Notes: generated by a model from the letters alone, not told the origin. A stretch of 64,000 nt of DNA from DASXQK01 sp963757155 (GCA_963757155.1 CAVWQS010000012.1:124001-188000), one strand, 5' to 3'; shown: positions 46,449 to 57,717, counted from the stretch's first letter. Made by a program: numbers and translations.

Positions 46449-48170
46449 TTACTTCCGCCGGTTCTCCCGCGAGAGCTGCCATTTGATCTCGGCGCCGGCC
46501 CCCATCAGCTCGCCGGTGACGATGACCTGCTGGCTGCGCCGGGGCTCCCCACGCTGGCCGAGATAGATGCTCTCGCCGAGGGCGACCTCGCCGGTCTCGG
46601 CGATCCCCGGGGAGGCGACGACCTGGCTGCGCAGGCGGAAGCCCGCCCCGCTGGGCAGGCGCAGCAGCACCGCCTGCTTGTCCTGGGCGAGGCTGGCATT
46701 GACGCTGGGATGCAGATGGAAGCGCAGCGTGAAGCCCTTGCCGCCGCTGCCCTCCAGCCGGTCATGGCCGCGCAGATCGGCGCCGTCGGCGCTGAGGTAG
46801 AGCCGGCGGTGATGCAGCAGGCCGTAGTTGGGGAGATAGCCGTCATGGCTGGTCTCGAGCCAGAGATTGCCCTCGGCCTCCTCGCGCCGGGCGATGACCT
46901 CGCCGGGCGGGCGCGCCAGGCCATGGCCGTCGGGCATGAGGGCGCTGCTGTTGGTGTCGTCGACGGCGATGGTCGAATGGGCCGCCGTCGAGCGCTGGGC
47001 CAGCAGCCACTCGCCTTCGGCGGGCTGGGCGCCGCAATTGACGATGACCCGCTCCTTGCCGTGATAGAGCTCGAAGCTGAGGGTGCCGGCATGGGCATGG
47101 GAATCGAGGCCGGGCGGCGGCGGCCGACCGGCATCCACCAGCACCACCGCCGATCCGGCGGCGAGGCGATGGAAGCCGCTCTGGGGCGCGCTCGCCAGGG
47201 CCTTCGCCTTGGCGTCGGCGCGCAGCAAGGTGAGATCGACGGCGCCGGGGGGACCCTCGTCGCTGTCGTTGAACAGGGCCAGGCCCCCATCGCCTGCCTG
47301 GAACATGCGCAGGACCGGCGCCATGCGCTCGATGGCGAGCACCAGCTCGCTCGGCCCCTGGCGCCCCGCGGATTCCAGCGCGATGCGCAGATCGCAGAGA
47401 TCGCGCAGCACCGCGAGCTGCACGGCGGGGCTGCGCTCGACATGGCCGCCATCGGCCAGAAGCTGGCGCGGCAGGGTGCGGGCGAGCTGCTTCAGCCCGG
47501 CGGCCAGCAGCCCCTCATGGCCGAGGGCAAGCGCCCCCAGGATCAGGCCCTTCACCCCGGAGAGCAGGGCCTGGCCGGCGAGGCCGCCCGGCAGCGCATG
47601 GGCGAGATGGCGGGTCTGGCGCTCCACTGCCTCGGCGAAGCGAAGCTTGAGGGCGCCATCGCCGCCGGCTTCCAGCAGCGCGGGCTGGGCGAGCCAGGCC
47701 GAGAGGCGCCGGCCGATGACGTCGGGGCGCCAGGCGAGCGCCTCCCAGCGCTGGTTCTCCGCCAGCCAGCGCTCGAGGAAGGCCAGCGCCACGGGGGCGG
47801 CCGGGGCGCCCAGCGCCATCAGATCGGCCAGCCAGTCGAAGCTGTTGAAGGCGAGGCGCCATTCCTCGCCGGCGCCGATGGGCCGGCCCAGCGGCACGGG
47901 CTCGCGGATCGTCTGCTGGGCGAGATGGAAGCTCCCGGTGGCGATCTCGCGGCCGCGGGCGGCATCGGCGGGCCAGGGATCGGCGGGAATCGCCCTCAGG
48001 CTCGGCTCGCGCCGCCCCAGCAGGAGGCGGTCATAGAGGCCGCCGGCGAAGATCGGCTGCTTGACGCGGTTGAGGATCCGGCCCCGGAGCACGCCCGCGG
48101 GCAGGTCGAGCAGGCGGCGATAGCGCCGCCGCCAGGTGCCCTTCATCGGACTGCCGGAGTCGCGCGCCAT
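46449..48170 (-). CDS. Heparinase II/III family protein
   Basis: 573 residues. The N-terminal part is an alpha/alpha toroid (FNSFDWLADLMAL, RRLSAWLAQPALL) and the C-terminal half the beta-sandwich Hepar_II_III domain, with the substrate-binding DSHAHAGTLSFELYHGKERV. It may degrade or remodel acidic polysaccharides; no signal peptide is evident. Three bases separate it from rpe upstream on the same strand. The rsmB-rpe-heparinase arrangement is well known in alphaproteobacteria, usually followed by purH, which is not present here. Confidence 0.88.
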   Translation of the reverse strand: MARDSGSPMKGTWRRRYRRLLDLPAGVLRGRILNRVKQPIFAGGLYDRLLLGRREPSLRAIPADPWPADAARGREIATGSFHLAQQTIREPVPLGRPIGAGEEWRLAFNSFDWLADLMALGAPAAPVALAFLERWLAENQRWEALAWRPDVIGRRLSAWLAQPALLEAGGDGALKLRFAEAVERQTRHLAHALPGGLAGQALLSGVKGLILGALALGHEGLLAAGLKQLARTLPRQLLADGGHVERSPAVQLAVLRDLCDLRIALESAGRQGPSELVLAIERMAPVLRMFQAGDGGLALFNDSDEGPPGAVDLTLLRADAKAKALASAPQSGFHRLAAGSAVVLVDAGRPPPPGLDSHAHAGTLSFELYHGKERVIVNCGAQPAEGEWLLAQRSTAAHSTIAVDDTNSSALMPDGHGLARPPGEVIARREEAEGNLWLETSHDGYLPNYGLLHHRRLYLSADGADLRGHDRLEGSGGKGFTLRFHLHPSVNASLAQDKQAVLLRLPSGAGFRLRSQVVASPGIAETGEVALGESIYLGQRGEPRRSQQVIVTGELMGAGAEIKWQLSRENRRK

Positions 48171-48173
48171 GCC

Positions 48174-48851
48174 TCAGGCGGGCGAAGGAGCGGGCTGGCG
48201 CAAGCGCCGGATGTTCTCGGCATAGGCGGCCGGGCCGCCGGTGAAGGTCGCCGTGCCGGCGACGAGCACATCGGCCCCGGCGGCCACCGCCCGGGGCGCC
48301 GTCTCGGCATTGATGCCGCCGTCGACCTCGAGATCGATCGCCCGGCCGGTGCGGTCGATGCGGCGGCGGAGCTCGGCGATCTTGTCGAGCTGGGAGGCGA
48401 TGAAGCTCTGGCCCCCGAAGCCGGGATTGACGCTCATCACCAGCACCAGATCCACCTCGTCCCAGAGATGGTCCAGCACCGCGATGGGCGTCGCCGGATT
48501 GAGCGATACCCCGGCCTTCTTGCCCTGGTGCTTGACGAGCTGGAGGGAGCGGTGGAGATGCGGCCCCGCCTCGGCATGGACGGTGATGATATCGGCGCCG
48601 GCCTCGGCGAAGGCGGGGATATAGGGATCCACCGGCGCGATCATCAGATGCACGTCGAAGGGCAGGTTGCTATGGGGCCGGAGCGCCTTCACCACCATCG
48701 GGCCGATGGTGAGGTTGGGCACGAAATGCCCATCCATCACATCGACATGGATGTAATCGGCGCCGGCGGCCGTCACGGCGCGCAGCTCCTCGCCCAGCCG
48801 CGCGAAGTCGGCCGAGAGAATGGAGGGCGCGATTCGGAGCCCGCGGGACAT
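48174..48851 (-). CDS. rpe: Ribulose-phosphate 3-epimerase
   Basis: Interconverts ribulose 5-phosphate and xylulose 5-phosphate in the pentose phosphate pathway. TIM barrel of 225 residues. IAPSILSADFARLGEE with the catalytic Asp, HVDVMDGHFVPNLTIGP with metal ligands, FDVHLMI, MSVNPGFGGQSF and LEVDGGINAETA are all present. It is cotranscribed with rsmB upstream and the heparinase-like gene downstream. Confidence 0.97.
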   Translation of the reverse strand: MSRGLRIAPSILSADFARLGEELRAVTAAGADYIHVDVMDGHFVPNLTIGPMVVKALRPHSNLPFDVHLMIAPVDPYIPAFAEAGADIITVHAEAGPHLHRSLQLVKHQGKKAGVSLNPATPIAVLDHLWDEVDLVLVMSVNPGFGGQSFIASQLDKIAELRRRIDRTGRAIDLEVDGGINAETAPRAVAAGADVLVAGTATFTGGPAAYAENIRRLRQPAPSPA

Positions 48852-48919
48852 GACGCCTTGGTAACAGCTTGGTCCGGGATTGAGAAGCCCGGCCGGCGGC
48901 GAGGGAACCGCGTCCGGGG

Positions 48920-50191
48920 CTAGGTCCGCCGCAGACGGCAGGCGTAGAACCCGTCCATGCCGCCGCGCTCGGCCAGATGGCAGGGCAGGCTGCGCAGCTC
49001 GCCCGCCGGCGTCAGCAGCTCGGCCAGGCCGCCGACCTCCTGGGGCTCGATCGGCATGCGGGCGACCGGCGCGCCTCGGGACAGCAAGCCGGCGATGCGC
49101 GCCGGGCCTTCCTCGGGCTGGAGGGAGCAGACGGCATAGACGATCACCCCGCCGGGCCGGGTCATGGCGACGGCGTTTTTCAACAGGCGGTCCTGGAGGC
49201 CCGTCAGCTTGGGCAGGTCCTCGGGATTCTTCAGCCAGGGCAGATCGGGATGGCGCCGGATGGTGCCGGTGGCCGAGCAGGGGGCGTCCAGCAGCACCGC
49301 CTCGGCGAGGGTCTCCGGCCGCCAGCGGGCGGCATCGGCCTCCACGATCTCGGCGGCGAGGCCCAGGCGATCCAGATTGGCCTTCAGCCGCCGCAGGCGC
49401 TGGGGCGAGCGGTCGACGGCGGTGACGGCAATGCCCGCCGCCGCGAGCTCGGCCGTCTTGCCCCCGGGCGCGGCGCAGAGATCGATCGCCCCGCTCGGTG
49501 TGCCCAGCAGCTTCGCCGGCAGAGCCGCGGCGGCATCCTGGACCCACCAGCCGCCCTCGGCGAAGCCGGGCAGGGCCTCGATGGCGCCGCTCGACTCGCG
49601 GAGGCGCAGGCTGCCGGTCGGCAGGATCTCCGCCTTCAGCCGCTCGGCCCAAGCCGCGGCGTCGGCCTTGACCGAAAGATCCAGCGGCGCCTCCACCAGA
49701 TGGGCGGCGGCGATGGCCCGCGCCGTCGTCTCGCCATAGGCGGCGGTCCAGCTCTCCGCCAGCCAGAGCGGGGTATTCAGCCAAGGATCGGTCGCCGGCC
49801 GCTCGCGGTCCAGCCGGCGCAGCAGGGCATTGGCGAGGCCCTTGTAGCCGGCGAGCGCGCCCAGGCTCGCGACCAGATCGACGGTCTCGCTGACGGCGGC
49901 ATGGGGCGGGGTGCCGAGGAAGAGCAGCTGGCAGGCGCCCAGCCGCAGCGCATCGGCCACGGCGCTGGCCTTGCCCGGCAAGGGCGTGGCCAGCAGCGGG
50001 GCGATGGCCTGGTCGATCTCCCCCAGCCGGCGCAGGCAGGTCGCCGCCAGCATCCGGGCAAAGCCCCGGTCGCGCGGATCCAGCCGCGCCATAGCGGGAT
50101 GGGCCGCCAGGGCTTCGTCCAGCGGCTTCTTGTGCCGCAGCACGGCTTGCAGCAGATCCAGCGCCACGGCGCGGGCATTCGGTTTGGCCAT
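48920..50191 (-). CDS. rsmB: 16S rRNA m5C967 methyltransferase RsmB
   Basis: A 423-residue RsmB. The N-terminal NusB-like RNA-binding domain spans roughly residues 1-140 (RAVALDLLQAVLRHKKPLDE). The methyltransferase domain has the SAM motif IDLCAAPGGKTAELA and the catalytic cysteines in LLDAPCSATGTIRRHPDL and VYAVCSLQPEEG. The start at 50191 (MAKPNARAV) is preferred to the upstream ATG at 50227. First of three genes with rpe and the heparinase-like gene. Confidence 0.95.
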   Translation of the reverse strand: MAKPNARAVALDLLQAVLRHKKPLDEALAAHPAMARLDPRDRGFARMLAATCLRRLGEIDQAIAPLLATPLPGKASAVADALRLGACQLLFLGTPPHAAVSETVDLVASLGALAGYKGLANALLRRLDRERPATDPWLNTPLWLAESWTAAYGETTARAIAAAHLVEAPLDLSVKADAAAWAERLKAEILPTGSLRLRESSGAIEALPGFAEGGWWVQDAAAALPAKLLGTPSGAIDLCAAPGGKTAELAAAGIAVTAVDRSPQRLRRLKANLDRLGLAAEIVEADAARWRPETLAEAVLLDAPCSATGTIRRHPDLPWLKNPEDLPKLTGLQDRLLKNAVAMTRPGGVIVYAVCSLQPEEGPARIAGLLSRGAPVARMPIEPQEVGGLAELLTPAGELRSLPCHLAERGGMDGFYACRLRRT

Positions 50192-50239
50192 GGCAGGCTT
50201 ATGCCTGTCCCGGGCGGCAGATGCCACAGGAACTCCAAC

Positions 50240-50918
50240 TCAGCCGCAGGGCTCGACCTCGAACCAGGCAATGCGGAAGGCGCCGGGATGGAGCAGGACG
50301 CAGACGCTGTCGTCGACCCGGACCGCGTCGAAGACCCGGCGCGGCACCTCCACATTCGCCGGCGCTTTGCGCGGCCCCCAGGGCCCGAGGCGAAGATCGC
50401 GCTCGATATGCCGGCTGATCTTGTTGACGGAGCGGTCGAGAACGAAGGTCAGGTACATCTTCGGCGGGGCCTGATCGAACAGCTTGTTCGCCAGCACCGT
50501 GGCGCCGTAGCCGTAGAATCCCATGACGGGAATGAACAGCAGCAGATAGAGCCAGAGCGCTATCTGCCGCTCGCTCTGGACCCGGCGAATGACGAGCGCC
50601 ATGACGGCGGCGATGACCGCCGCTGCGAGGAAGAGCCACCCACCCCGCCAGGATCTGGACGTCGAGCACGGCGCGCAAGCCGAGGATGCAGCCGGGCAGC
50701 ATCAAGGGCACGAAGAGATCGGGCCGCGCGGCGATGTCCTCGGTTATTTCCGGGCTCCGGCGCCACTGCGCCAAGAGGAGGATGGCCAGCCAGGGCAGGA
50801 GGGCGAGCAGCCCCATCGCCAGCGGATAGGGACGCGGCGCGATCAGCCCCCAGGCCGATACGGCCACGGCGACAACCGTGAAGAGCTGCGCGGCCCTCCT
50901 CCTCGACATCAGAATCAT
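50240..50918 (-). CDS. Membrane protein of unknown function (frameshifted)
   Basis: About 225 residues joined across one slip. The first frame gives two or three helices (LFTVVAVAVSAWGLI, LAMGLLALLPWLAILLL, PLMLPGCILGLRAVLDV). At about 50640 the frame moves by one base to WLFLAAAVIAAVMALVIRRV, then LWLYLLLFIPVMGFYGYGA and a soluble C-terminus ending FRIAWFEVEPCG. The 679-base length is one above a multiple of three. No family recognised. It lies upstream of rsmB on the same strand. Confidence 0.68.
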
Positions 50919-50972
50919 CGCAAGGGGCCGCAGATGTTCGTCATGATTCGATTGGGACCGAGGCGGCCGGCC

Positions 50973-51341
50973 TCAACCTGCCCGTTGGAACAGCTCCACG
51001 ACATTGCCCGAGGGATCCTCGCACAGGATCTGGCGGCCGCCGGGACCGGTGACGATCTCGTTGCGAAAGGGGACGCCTTGGGCGCGAAGCTCCCCCACCT
51101 GCGATTCCAGATCCTCGACTTCGATCACGAAGCGGTTCCAGCCGCCGGGCTCGGGCTTGCGTCCATCGGGCATGGGCCGGGCCGCGGACGCCCCCGGCCC
51201 GGCGAGCCAGAGCGTCAGCTCGCCCCGCCGCGTGATCGCCATGGCGGGGCCGAACTGCTGTTTCAGCTCGAAGCCGAGCCGCTGGGTATAGAAGGCGACT
51301 GCCTCATCCACATCGCGCACGAAATAGCGCACCGACACCAT
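50973..51341 (-). CDS. VOC/glyoxalase-superfamily protein
   Basis: 122 residues with the paired beta-alpha-beta-beta-beta modules of the vicinal oxygen chelate fold. YFVRDVDEAVAFYTQRLGF is the start of the first module; GWNRFVIEVEDLE and CEDPSGNVVELFQ, with the metal-binding Glu, form the second. It is probably a small metal enzyme or a resistance protein; substrate unknown. Confidence 0.87.
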   Translation of the reverse strand: MVSVRYFVRDVDEAVAFYTQRLGFELKQQFGPAMAITRRGELTLWLAGPGASAARPMPDGRKPEPGGWNRFVIEVEDLESQVGELRAQGVPFRNEIVTGPGGRQILCEDPSGNVVELFQRAG

Positions 51342-51380
51342 GGCTCCCTCCTGCCGATAGCGGGCGAAAGGCCGATGTTA

Positions 51381-52271
51381 TCAGCCCCAGGGGCCCCGGC
51401 GCACCGGCGCCTCCTGGCCCTGCGCCGCGGCCATGGCCTCGAGGCGGCGGATGCGCTCCTCGATGGGCGGGTGGGTCGCGAAGAGGCTGGCCATGGTGTA
51501 GCGATGCAGCGGGTTGACGATGAACATATGGGCCGTGGCCGGATGGCCCTCGGCGACGGGATTGTCGATGGCCCGCGCGCCGCGCTCGAGCTTGCCCAGC
51601 GCGCTGGCGAGCCAGAGGGGGTTGCCGGAGATCTCGGCCCCCTTGCGGTCGGCCTCGTATTCCCGGGTCCGGCTGATGGCGAGCTGGACCAAGGTGGCGG
51701 CGATCGGCGCGAAAAGCATGACCAGCAGCCCGCCGAGGGCACCGAGCCCGCCACCCTCGCGACGGTCGCGGCCCACGCCGCCGAAGAAGAAGGCGAAATT
51801 CGCCAGCATGCCGATGGCGCCGGCGATCACCGCGGTCATGGTCATGGTGAGGGTGTCGCGGTGGCGCACATGGGAGAGCTCATGGGCCAGCACGCCGGCG
51901 ACCTCCTCCGGCGAGAGCAGGCGCATCAGCCCGGTATTGACGGCGACGGCGGCATGCTGGGGATCGCGCCCGGTGGCGAAGGCGTTGGGCTGATCGTTGT
52001 CGATCATGTAGATCTTGGGCATCGGCAGGCCGGCGCGCTGGGCGAGATCGCGCACCAGGGCATAGAGCTGCGGGGCGCTGGCCTCGTCGACCTCGCGCGC
52101 GCCGTACATGGACAGCACCATGCGGTCGGAATTCCAATAGGCGAAGAGATTCATGGCCAGGGCGAAGAGGAAGGCGATGATCATGCCCTGGCGCCCGGCG
52201 ATGAGATCGCCAACGACGAGGAAGATCCCGGTGAGGGCTGCGAGAAGCAGCACGGTGCGGATATAAGGCAT
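51381..52271 (-). CDS. htpX: Membrane zinc metalloprotease HtpX
   Basis: An inner-membrane M48-family protease that degrades damaged membrane proteins. 296 residues; two N-terminal helices (VLLLAALTGIFLVV, GMIIAFLFALAMNLFAYW), the zinc motif HELSHVRH with a third ligand in the EYEADRKGAE segment, and two further helices. Residues PKIYMIDNDQPNAFATGRD match HtpX closely. It is divergent from the SDHAF4-like gene. Confidence 0.95.
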   Translation of the reverse strand: MPYIRTVLLLAALTGIFLVVGDLIAGRQGMIIAFLFALAMNLFAYWNSDRMVLSMYGAREVDEASAPQLYALVRDLAQRAGLPMPKIYMIDNDQPNAFATGRDPQHAAVAVNTGLMRLLSPEEVAGVLAHELSHVRHRDTLTMTMTAVIAGAIGMLANFAFFFGGVGRDRREGGGLGALGGLLVMLFAPIAATLVQLAISRTREYEADRKGAEISGNPLWLASALGKLERGARAIDNPVAEGHPATAHMFIVNPLHRYTMASLFATHPPIEERIRRLEAMAAAQGQEAPVRRGPWG

Positions 52272-52355
52272 CGTTCCCCTCCCGTTTCCTAAGTAGGAAA
52301 GCCTGGGCCGCGGTCAAGTATTGTCCCGGCCGGCCGTTCCTGCCATATGCAGATT

Positions 52356-52535
52356 ATGAGCGAAGAGCAAAAATCGCCTGAAAAGACAACGCCAGACCCC
52401 GTCCCGAAGTTGCCGAAGGCGCCGGAGTCCCAGCGGCCGCCGGAATCCCGGCCGAAGGAAATCGGCGGCCCCAAGGGTCCCGAGCCGACGCGCTACGGCG
52501 ATTGGGAGCAGAACGGCCGCTGCACGGATTTCTGA
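52356..52535 (+). CDS. DUF1674 / succinate dehydrogenase assembly factor 4-like protein
   Basis: A 59-residue protein rich in Pro, Lys and Glu at the N-terminus and ending in the family signature EIGGPKGPEPTRYGDWEQNG then RCTDF. SDHAF4 proteins help mature the flavoprotein subunit of complex II. This gene beside htpX and rsmB is a recurrent alphaproteobacterial arrangement. The start may be 52347 or 52356; the second is preferred by family length. Confidence 0.88.
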   Translation: MSEEQKSPEKTTPDPVPKLPKAPESQRPPESRPKEIGGPKGPEPTRYGDWEQNGRCTDF

Positions 52536-52552
52536 GCGACCCTCTCCTGGCC

Positions 52553-52776
52553 GTCATTCCCGCGAAAGCGCCACGGCAGGACGTGTCTCTTGGAACGCTG
52601 CCGCTACTTTCTTCCCCCTCCCCTGCGGGCCGTCAGGCCCGCGAGTTGACGGGGGAGGGATGGGGTGGGGGTGGCCGAATTCTCAACAACGCAGCTGATA
52701 CCGGCGGACTCATACTGATCCGCAGACGCGGATCCGACCCCCCACCCTAACCCTCCCTCGCAAGGGGGGAGGGGAT
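52553..52776. repeat. Mixed repeat region: REP half-copy and G-rich inverted repeat
   Basis: The 279 bases between the SDHAF4-like and acs genes hold no gene. A half copy of the REP family (CGTCATTCCCGCGAAAGCG) is at about 52553-52572. Then a C-rich arm with its own hairpin (CCCTGCGGGCCGTCAGGCCC, ending GGGGGAGGG) at 52612-52659 faces CCCTCCCTCGCAAGGGGGGA at 52750-52776. It lies between convergent genes. Confidence 0.6.
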
Positions 52777-52814
52777 ACAAAGGGAGGGCGGCTCGCTTGG
52801 GACGCTCCTAGTCG

Positions 52815-54755
<1,941 letters not shown>

Positions 54756-54849
54756 GGCGACGCTCGGGCCTCCCAGGCGGAATTACGCTTGCCTGGAATT
54801 ACCGCAGAAAGCCTGCCCTGAATCAACCACCGCCGTCGGTCGGGAAGAA

Positions 54850-54945
54850 GTTGAACCACAGAGACAGAGAGGCACAGAGACGAAGAGGAGGACCCATCCT
54901 TCCCGTCTTTTCCGTGGCGCTGTGGCTCTGTGGCTCTGTGGTTAA
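54850..54945. repeat. CCACAGAGACAGAGAGG-type hairpin repeat overlapping the creD stop
   Basis: Left arm GTTGAACCACAGAGACAGAG and right arm CTGTGGCTCTGTGGTTAAC are reverse complements with small differences. The right-arm terminus GTTAAC supplies the TAA stop codon of the minus-strand creD gene (54942-54944), so the repeat has become part of a coding end. Confidence 0.8.
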
Positions 54946-56336
54946 CTTGCTTCTACTGCCGGCGAAGGCACGGGCCGGGCCGGGGGCAGGCCGATGGCGA
55001 ACCAGTCGACATTGCGCGTCACATACATGACGAGGGCGAGAGCCAGCAGCAGGCCGATGGTGCCGGCGAGCAGCACGTAATCCTCCATCTGCAGCAGGAA
55101 ATACATATAGGCGTGGACGGCAGCCAGCATGGCGCCGGTGACGAGTCCCGCGCGCCGCGCCACCGTGCGGCCGAGATAGAGCGAGATCATGCCGACATCG
55201 ACCACGCTGGCGATGGCATAGGCGTAGAGAAAGCCGATCTGCTCGGCGAGCGAGAGGGTCAGCAGATAGAAGAGGCAGATGGAGCAGCCGACCAGGAGAT
55301 ACTGCACCATATGGGCGCGGGTGGCGCGCAGCAGCCCGACCACGAAGATGGTGGCGAAAGTGAGCCCCACCACCAGCACGCCGTATTTCACGATCCGGTC
55401 GATCTGCTGATAGGCATCGCCCGGCAGCACGAGCTCGGTCCCCAGCCTGCCGTCATTGACGGTCGTGAAATCCAGCTCCTCGCTGGTCCAGCTCTGGGGA
55501 TAGTTGCGGGCAAGCGATGAGACCGTCCAGCGCGCGCTGAAGCCCTTGGCATCGATGCGCCGCTCCATGGGCAGGAAATTGCCGATGAAGCCGGGGCTCG
55601 GCCAATCCGCCGTCATCTCCAGCGTGGTCTCATTGCCCAGCGGCAGGAACTGCAGCTCGCCGCTGCCGTCGAGGGTGAGATCGAGGCTGAAGGCATGAGC
55701 CGTCTCAGCCGCGGCGCCGCTCAGCCTTGCATGCAGCCCGCTGGCGAAGGGATGGCCGCGCAGCAGGCCCGGGATCGGCTGGAGATCATGGCCGTCGAAG
55801 CTCAGCGCGAGATGGCGGATGCCGCCCATGTCGCTGATGCCCAGCGCCACCGTCGCCTCGTCCCAGAGGATGTCGCCGGTGGCGATGCCGCGGCCCTCGA
55901 AGCTTGGTGCGGGAAGCTTGCCGCTCATATGGATATCGGCGGCATAGACCAGGACTTCATAGATACCCTTGTAGCGCTTCTCGGTCTTTGCCGCGGCGGT
56001 GATGGAAAGGCTGTCGGGCAGGAACTGGGCGTAGCGCTTCTCGCTCTCCACCACGGCGGCGCCGTTCACCACCGTCTCCTTGCGGGAGATATAGGGGATC
56101 GTCACCACCGGCCCGGCGACGAGCTGCGGCCCGCCCCAGAGCCCGGCGATCGCCGCGGCCACGCTTTGGCTGAGCCCGAAGCGCTCCTCCACCAGGCCGC
56201 GGATCATGTAGAGCGGGATCAGCATGATCCCGATCAGGAAGGCCAGGAACAGCACACGCTTAGTGATCTCGAAGCCCGCCCGCCCCGCCGCAGGATCGCC
56301 CCTGAAGCTGCCCGGCTCGCTATTGGCGCTTTGCAT
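54942..56336 (-). CDS. creD: Inner membrane protein CreD
   Basis: 464 residues, an N-terminal helix (KRVLFLAFLIGIMLIPLYMI), a large periplasmic domain (about residues 50-300) with VAGPVVTIPY and FLPDSLSI, then about five to six C-terminal helices including GLTFATIFVVGLLRATRAH. This is the CreD (Cet) family; its expression in enterobacteria depends on the CreBC two-component system and affects envelope integrity. No creBC genes are adjacent here. The stop codon lies in a repeat. Confidence 0.93.
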   Translation of the reverse strand: MQSANSEPGSFRGDPAAGRAGFEITKRVLFLAFLIGIMLIPLYMIRGLVEERFGLSQSVAAAIAGLWGGPQLVAGPVVTIPYISRKETVVNGAAVVESEKRYAQFLPDSLSITAAAKTEKRYKGIYEVLVYAADIHMSGKLPAPSFEGRGIATGDILWDEATVALGISDMGGIRHLALSFDGHDLQPIPGLLRGHPFASGLHARLSGAAAETAHAFSLDLTLDGSGELQFLPLGNETTLEMTADWPSPGFIGNFLPMERRIDAKGFSARWTVSSLARNYPQSWTSEELDFTTVNDGRLGTELVLPGDAYQQIDRIVKYGVLVVGLTFATIFVVGLLRATRAHMVQYLLVGCSICLFYLLTLSLAEQIGFLYAYAIASVVDVGMISLYLGRTVARRAGLVTGAMLAAVHAYMYFLLQMEDYVLLAGTIGLLLALALVMYVTRNVDWFAIGLPPARPVPSPAVEAS

Positions 56337-56448
56337 CTTCCCCTCGGCTCACAGCGACGGCCCTGGCAGCCGCCGGAGGGAAAGCCTGATCCGCGATTGC
56401 GGCGGGACTTTGAAAGGGCCGTGGCGTTGTGGGGGCGTTGTCGAGGAA

Positions 56449-56665
56449 AGCGAACCACCGAGGACAGAGAGGACGGGGAGGGGACGGCGGATTAGTCAAC
56501 TCCCTCTCCGTTCGTCATTCCCGCGAAAGCGGCAGAGATCCAGAGGCGACAAAGCGGACGATCTATGGCCCTGGATCCCCGCTTTCGCGGGGATGACGCA
56601 GGGGGAATAGCGAGCGCTTTCTCCGCCCTTCCGCTTCTCTGTATCTCTGTGCCTCTGTGGTTAAT
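56449..56665. repeat. Nested repeats: REP pair inside a CACAGAG hairpin
   Basis: The outer arms, GAACCACCGAGGACAGAGAG at about 56450 and TCTCTGTGCCTCTGTGGTTA near 56643-56662, belong to the CCACAGAG family. Between them lies a complete REP-like pair at 56513-56598. The right outer arm provides the TAA stop of the Rieske gene (56661-56663). No gene in the remaining bases between creD and here. Confidence 0.75.
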
Positions 56666-57011
56666 CTTCTCCCACCAACCGCACCTCGCCTCCCGCCACG
56701 GCAACCGCAACCGCCGTCAGCCCCTTGCCCTTGCACGGCCCCGCGAGGCAATGGCCGTCCTCGATGCGGAACAGCGCGCCATGGGTGGCGCAGAGGATGT
56801 GGCGGCGGTCGAGATCGAGGAACTGGTCCTCGACCCAATCCAGCGGGCCGCCGGTATGGGGGCAGGAATTGACGAAGGCGGCGATCGTGGCGCCGCGGCG
56901 CACCAGGAAGATCGCGCGGCCCCCGGGTCCGTCATCGAGCTCGAAGCCGCGGCTGCCGGGATCGGCGATCTCGGCGAGGCGGCAGAGCAGCCGGCCCGCC
57001 GCGTCGCTCAC
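56661..57011 (-). CDS. Rieske [2Fe-2S] ferredoxin-like protein
   Basis: A 116-residue stand-alone Rieske domain. The cluster ligands are in CPHTGGPL (Cys-x-His) and CATHGALF (Cys-x-x-His), spaced as usual; the loop LAGPCKGKGL follows. It probably transfers electrons to an oxygenase or similar enzyme; partner unknown. The GTG start at 57011 overlaps the EVE gene stop (GTGA). The stop codon comes from a repeat. Confidence 0.88.
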   Translation of the reverse strand: MSDAAGRLLCRLAEIADPGSRGFELDDGPGGRAIFLVRRGATIAAFVNSCPHTGGPLDWVEDQFLDLDRRHILCATHGALFRIEDGHCLAGPCKGKGLTAVAVAVAGGEVRLVGED

Positions 57012-57421
57012 GGCTTGACGCCGCCCATGGCGCAGATCTGCTTCCAATGCGCCGCCGAGACCGGGCCGACCGAAAGCCGCGACAGCCGCACCAGCGCCAG
57101 ATCATGGAAGCGCGGATCGGCCTTGAGCGCGGCCAGGGTCACCGGCGTCTTCAGCGGCATCACCGGCGCCAGGTCCACCATGCCGAAGCGGCCGGTCTTG
57201 TCCGCGGGATCGGGATAGAATTCCTTCCGGATCTCGGCGATGCCGACGATCTCCAGCCCTTCGTTGGAATGATAGAAGAAGGCCCGGTCGCCCTTCTTCA
57301 TCGCCTTCAGATTGTTGACCGCCGTGGCGTTGCGCACGCCGTTCCAATTGGTGTGTCCATCCTTGACCAGTTGGTCCCAGGAATAGGACGAAGGCTCAGA
57401 TTTCAGCAGCCAGTAGTTCAT
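57008..57421 (-). CDS. EVE-domain protein (THYN1-like)
   Basis: 137 residues, almost entirely the EVE/PUA-like domain. MNYWLLKSEPSSYSWDQL, WNGVRNATAVNNLKAMKKGD and AFFYHSNEGLEIVGIAEI are the hallmarks; such domains bind modified bases in RNA or DNA. It begins 11 bases after the YciI gene and overlaps the Rieske gene, so the three are one operon downstream of tsaD. Confidence 0.92.
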   Translation of the reverse strand: MNYWLLKSEPSSYSWDQLVKDGHTNWNGVRNATAVNNLKAMKKGDRAFFYHSNEGLEIVGIAEIRKEFYPDPADKTGRFGMVDLAPVMPLKTPVTLAALKADPRFHDLALVRLSRLSVGPVSAAHWKQICAMGGVKP

Positions 57422-57432
57422 CTCGGCACCTC

Positions 57433-57717
57433 TCAGCTTGCTGGAATGACCTTGCGCCAGGGCGTGACGCGCACGCTGGCGAAGAGGCCGGCCTTCCCAT
57501 AGGGATCGCCGGCGGCAAAGCCATCGGCCGCGGCGCGGTCGGGAAAATCGACGATGAACAGGCTGCCGATCATGCCCTCGCCGGCATCGTCCAGCAGCGG
57601 GCCCGCCGTGACGATCTGGCCCATATAGCCCTTCAGAAATTCGAGATGCGCCGGGCGGGTGGCAGCGCGAAGCTGCTGATGGCCGGTCTTATCGAGACAA
57701 TAGATGGCGAATAGCAT
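57433..57717 (-). CDS. YciI-family protein
   Basis: 94 residues of the YciI ferredoxin-like fold. MLFAIYCLDKTGHQQLR with the conserved RPAHLEFLK, and MIGSLFIVDFPDRAAADGFA with DPYGKAGLF, are typical. Role uncertain; the family includes possible dehydrochlorinase-like enzymes. It lies between tsaD and the EVE gene on the same strand. Confidence 0.9.
   Translation of the reverse strand: MLFAIYCLDKTGHQQLRAATRPAHLEFLKGYMGQIVTAGPLLDDAGEGMIGSLFIVDFPDRAAADGFAAGDPYGKAGLFASVRVTPWRKVIPAS

Noticed and set aside
46416..48923. An 835-codon plus-strand open frame
   Set aside because: Antisense to the heparinase and rpe genes, both with clear family motifs; the translation is compositionally biased.
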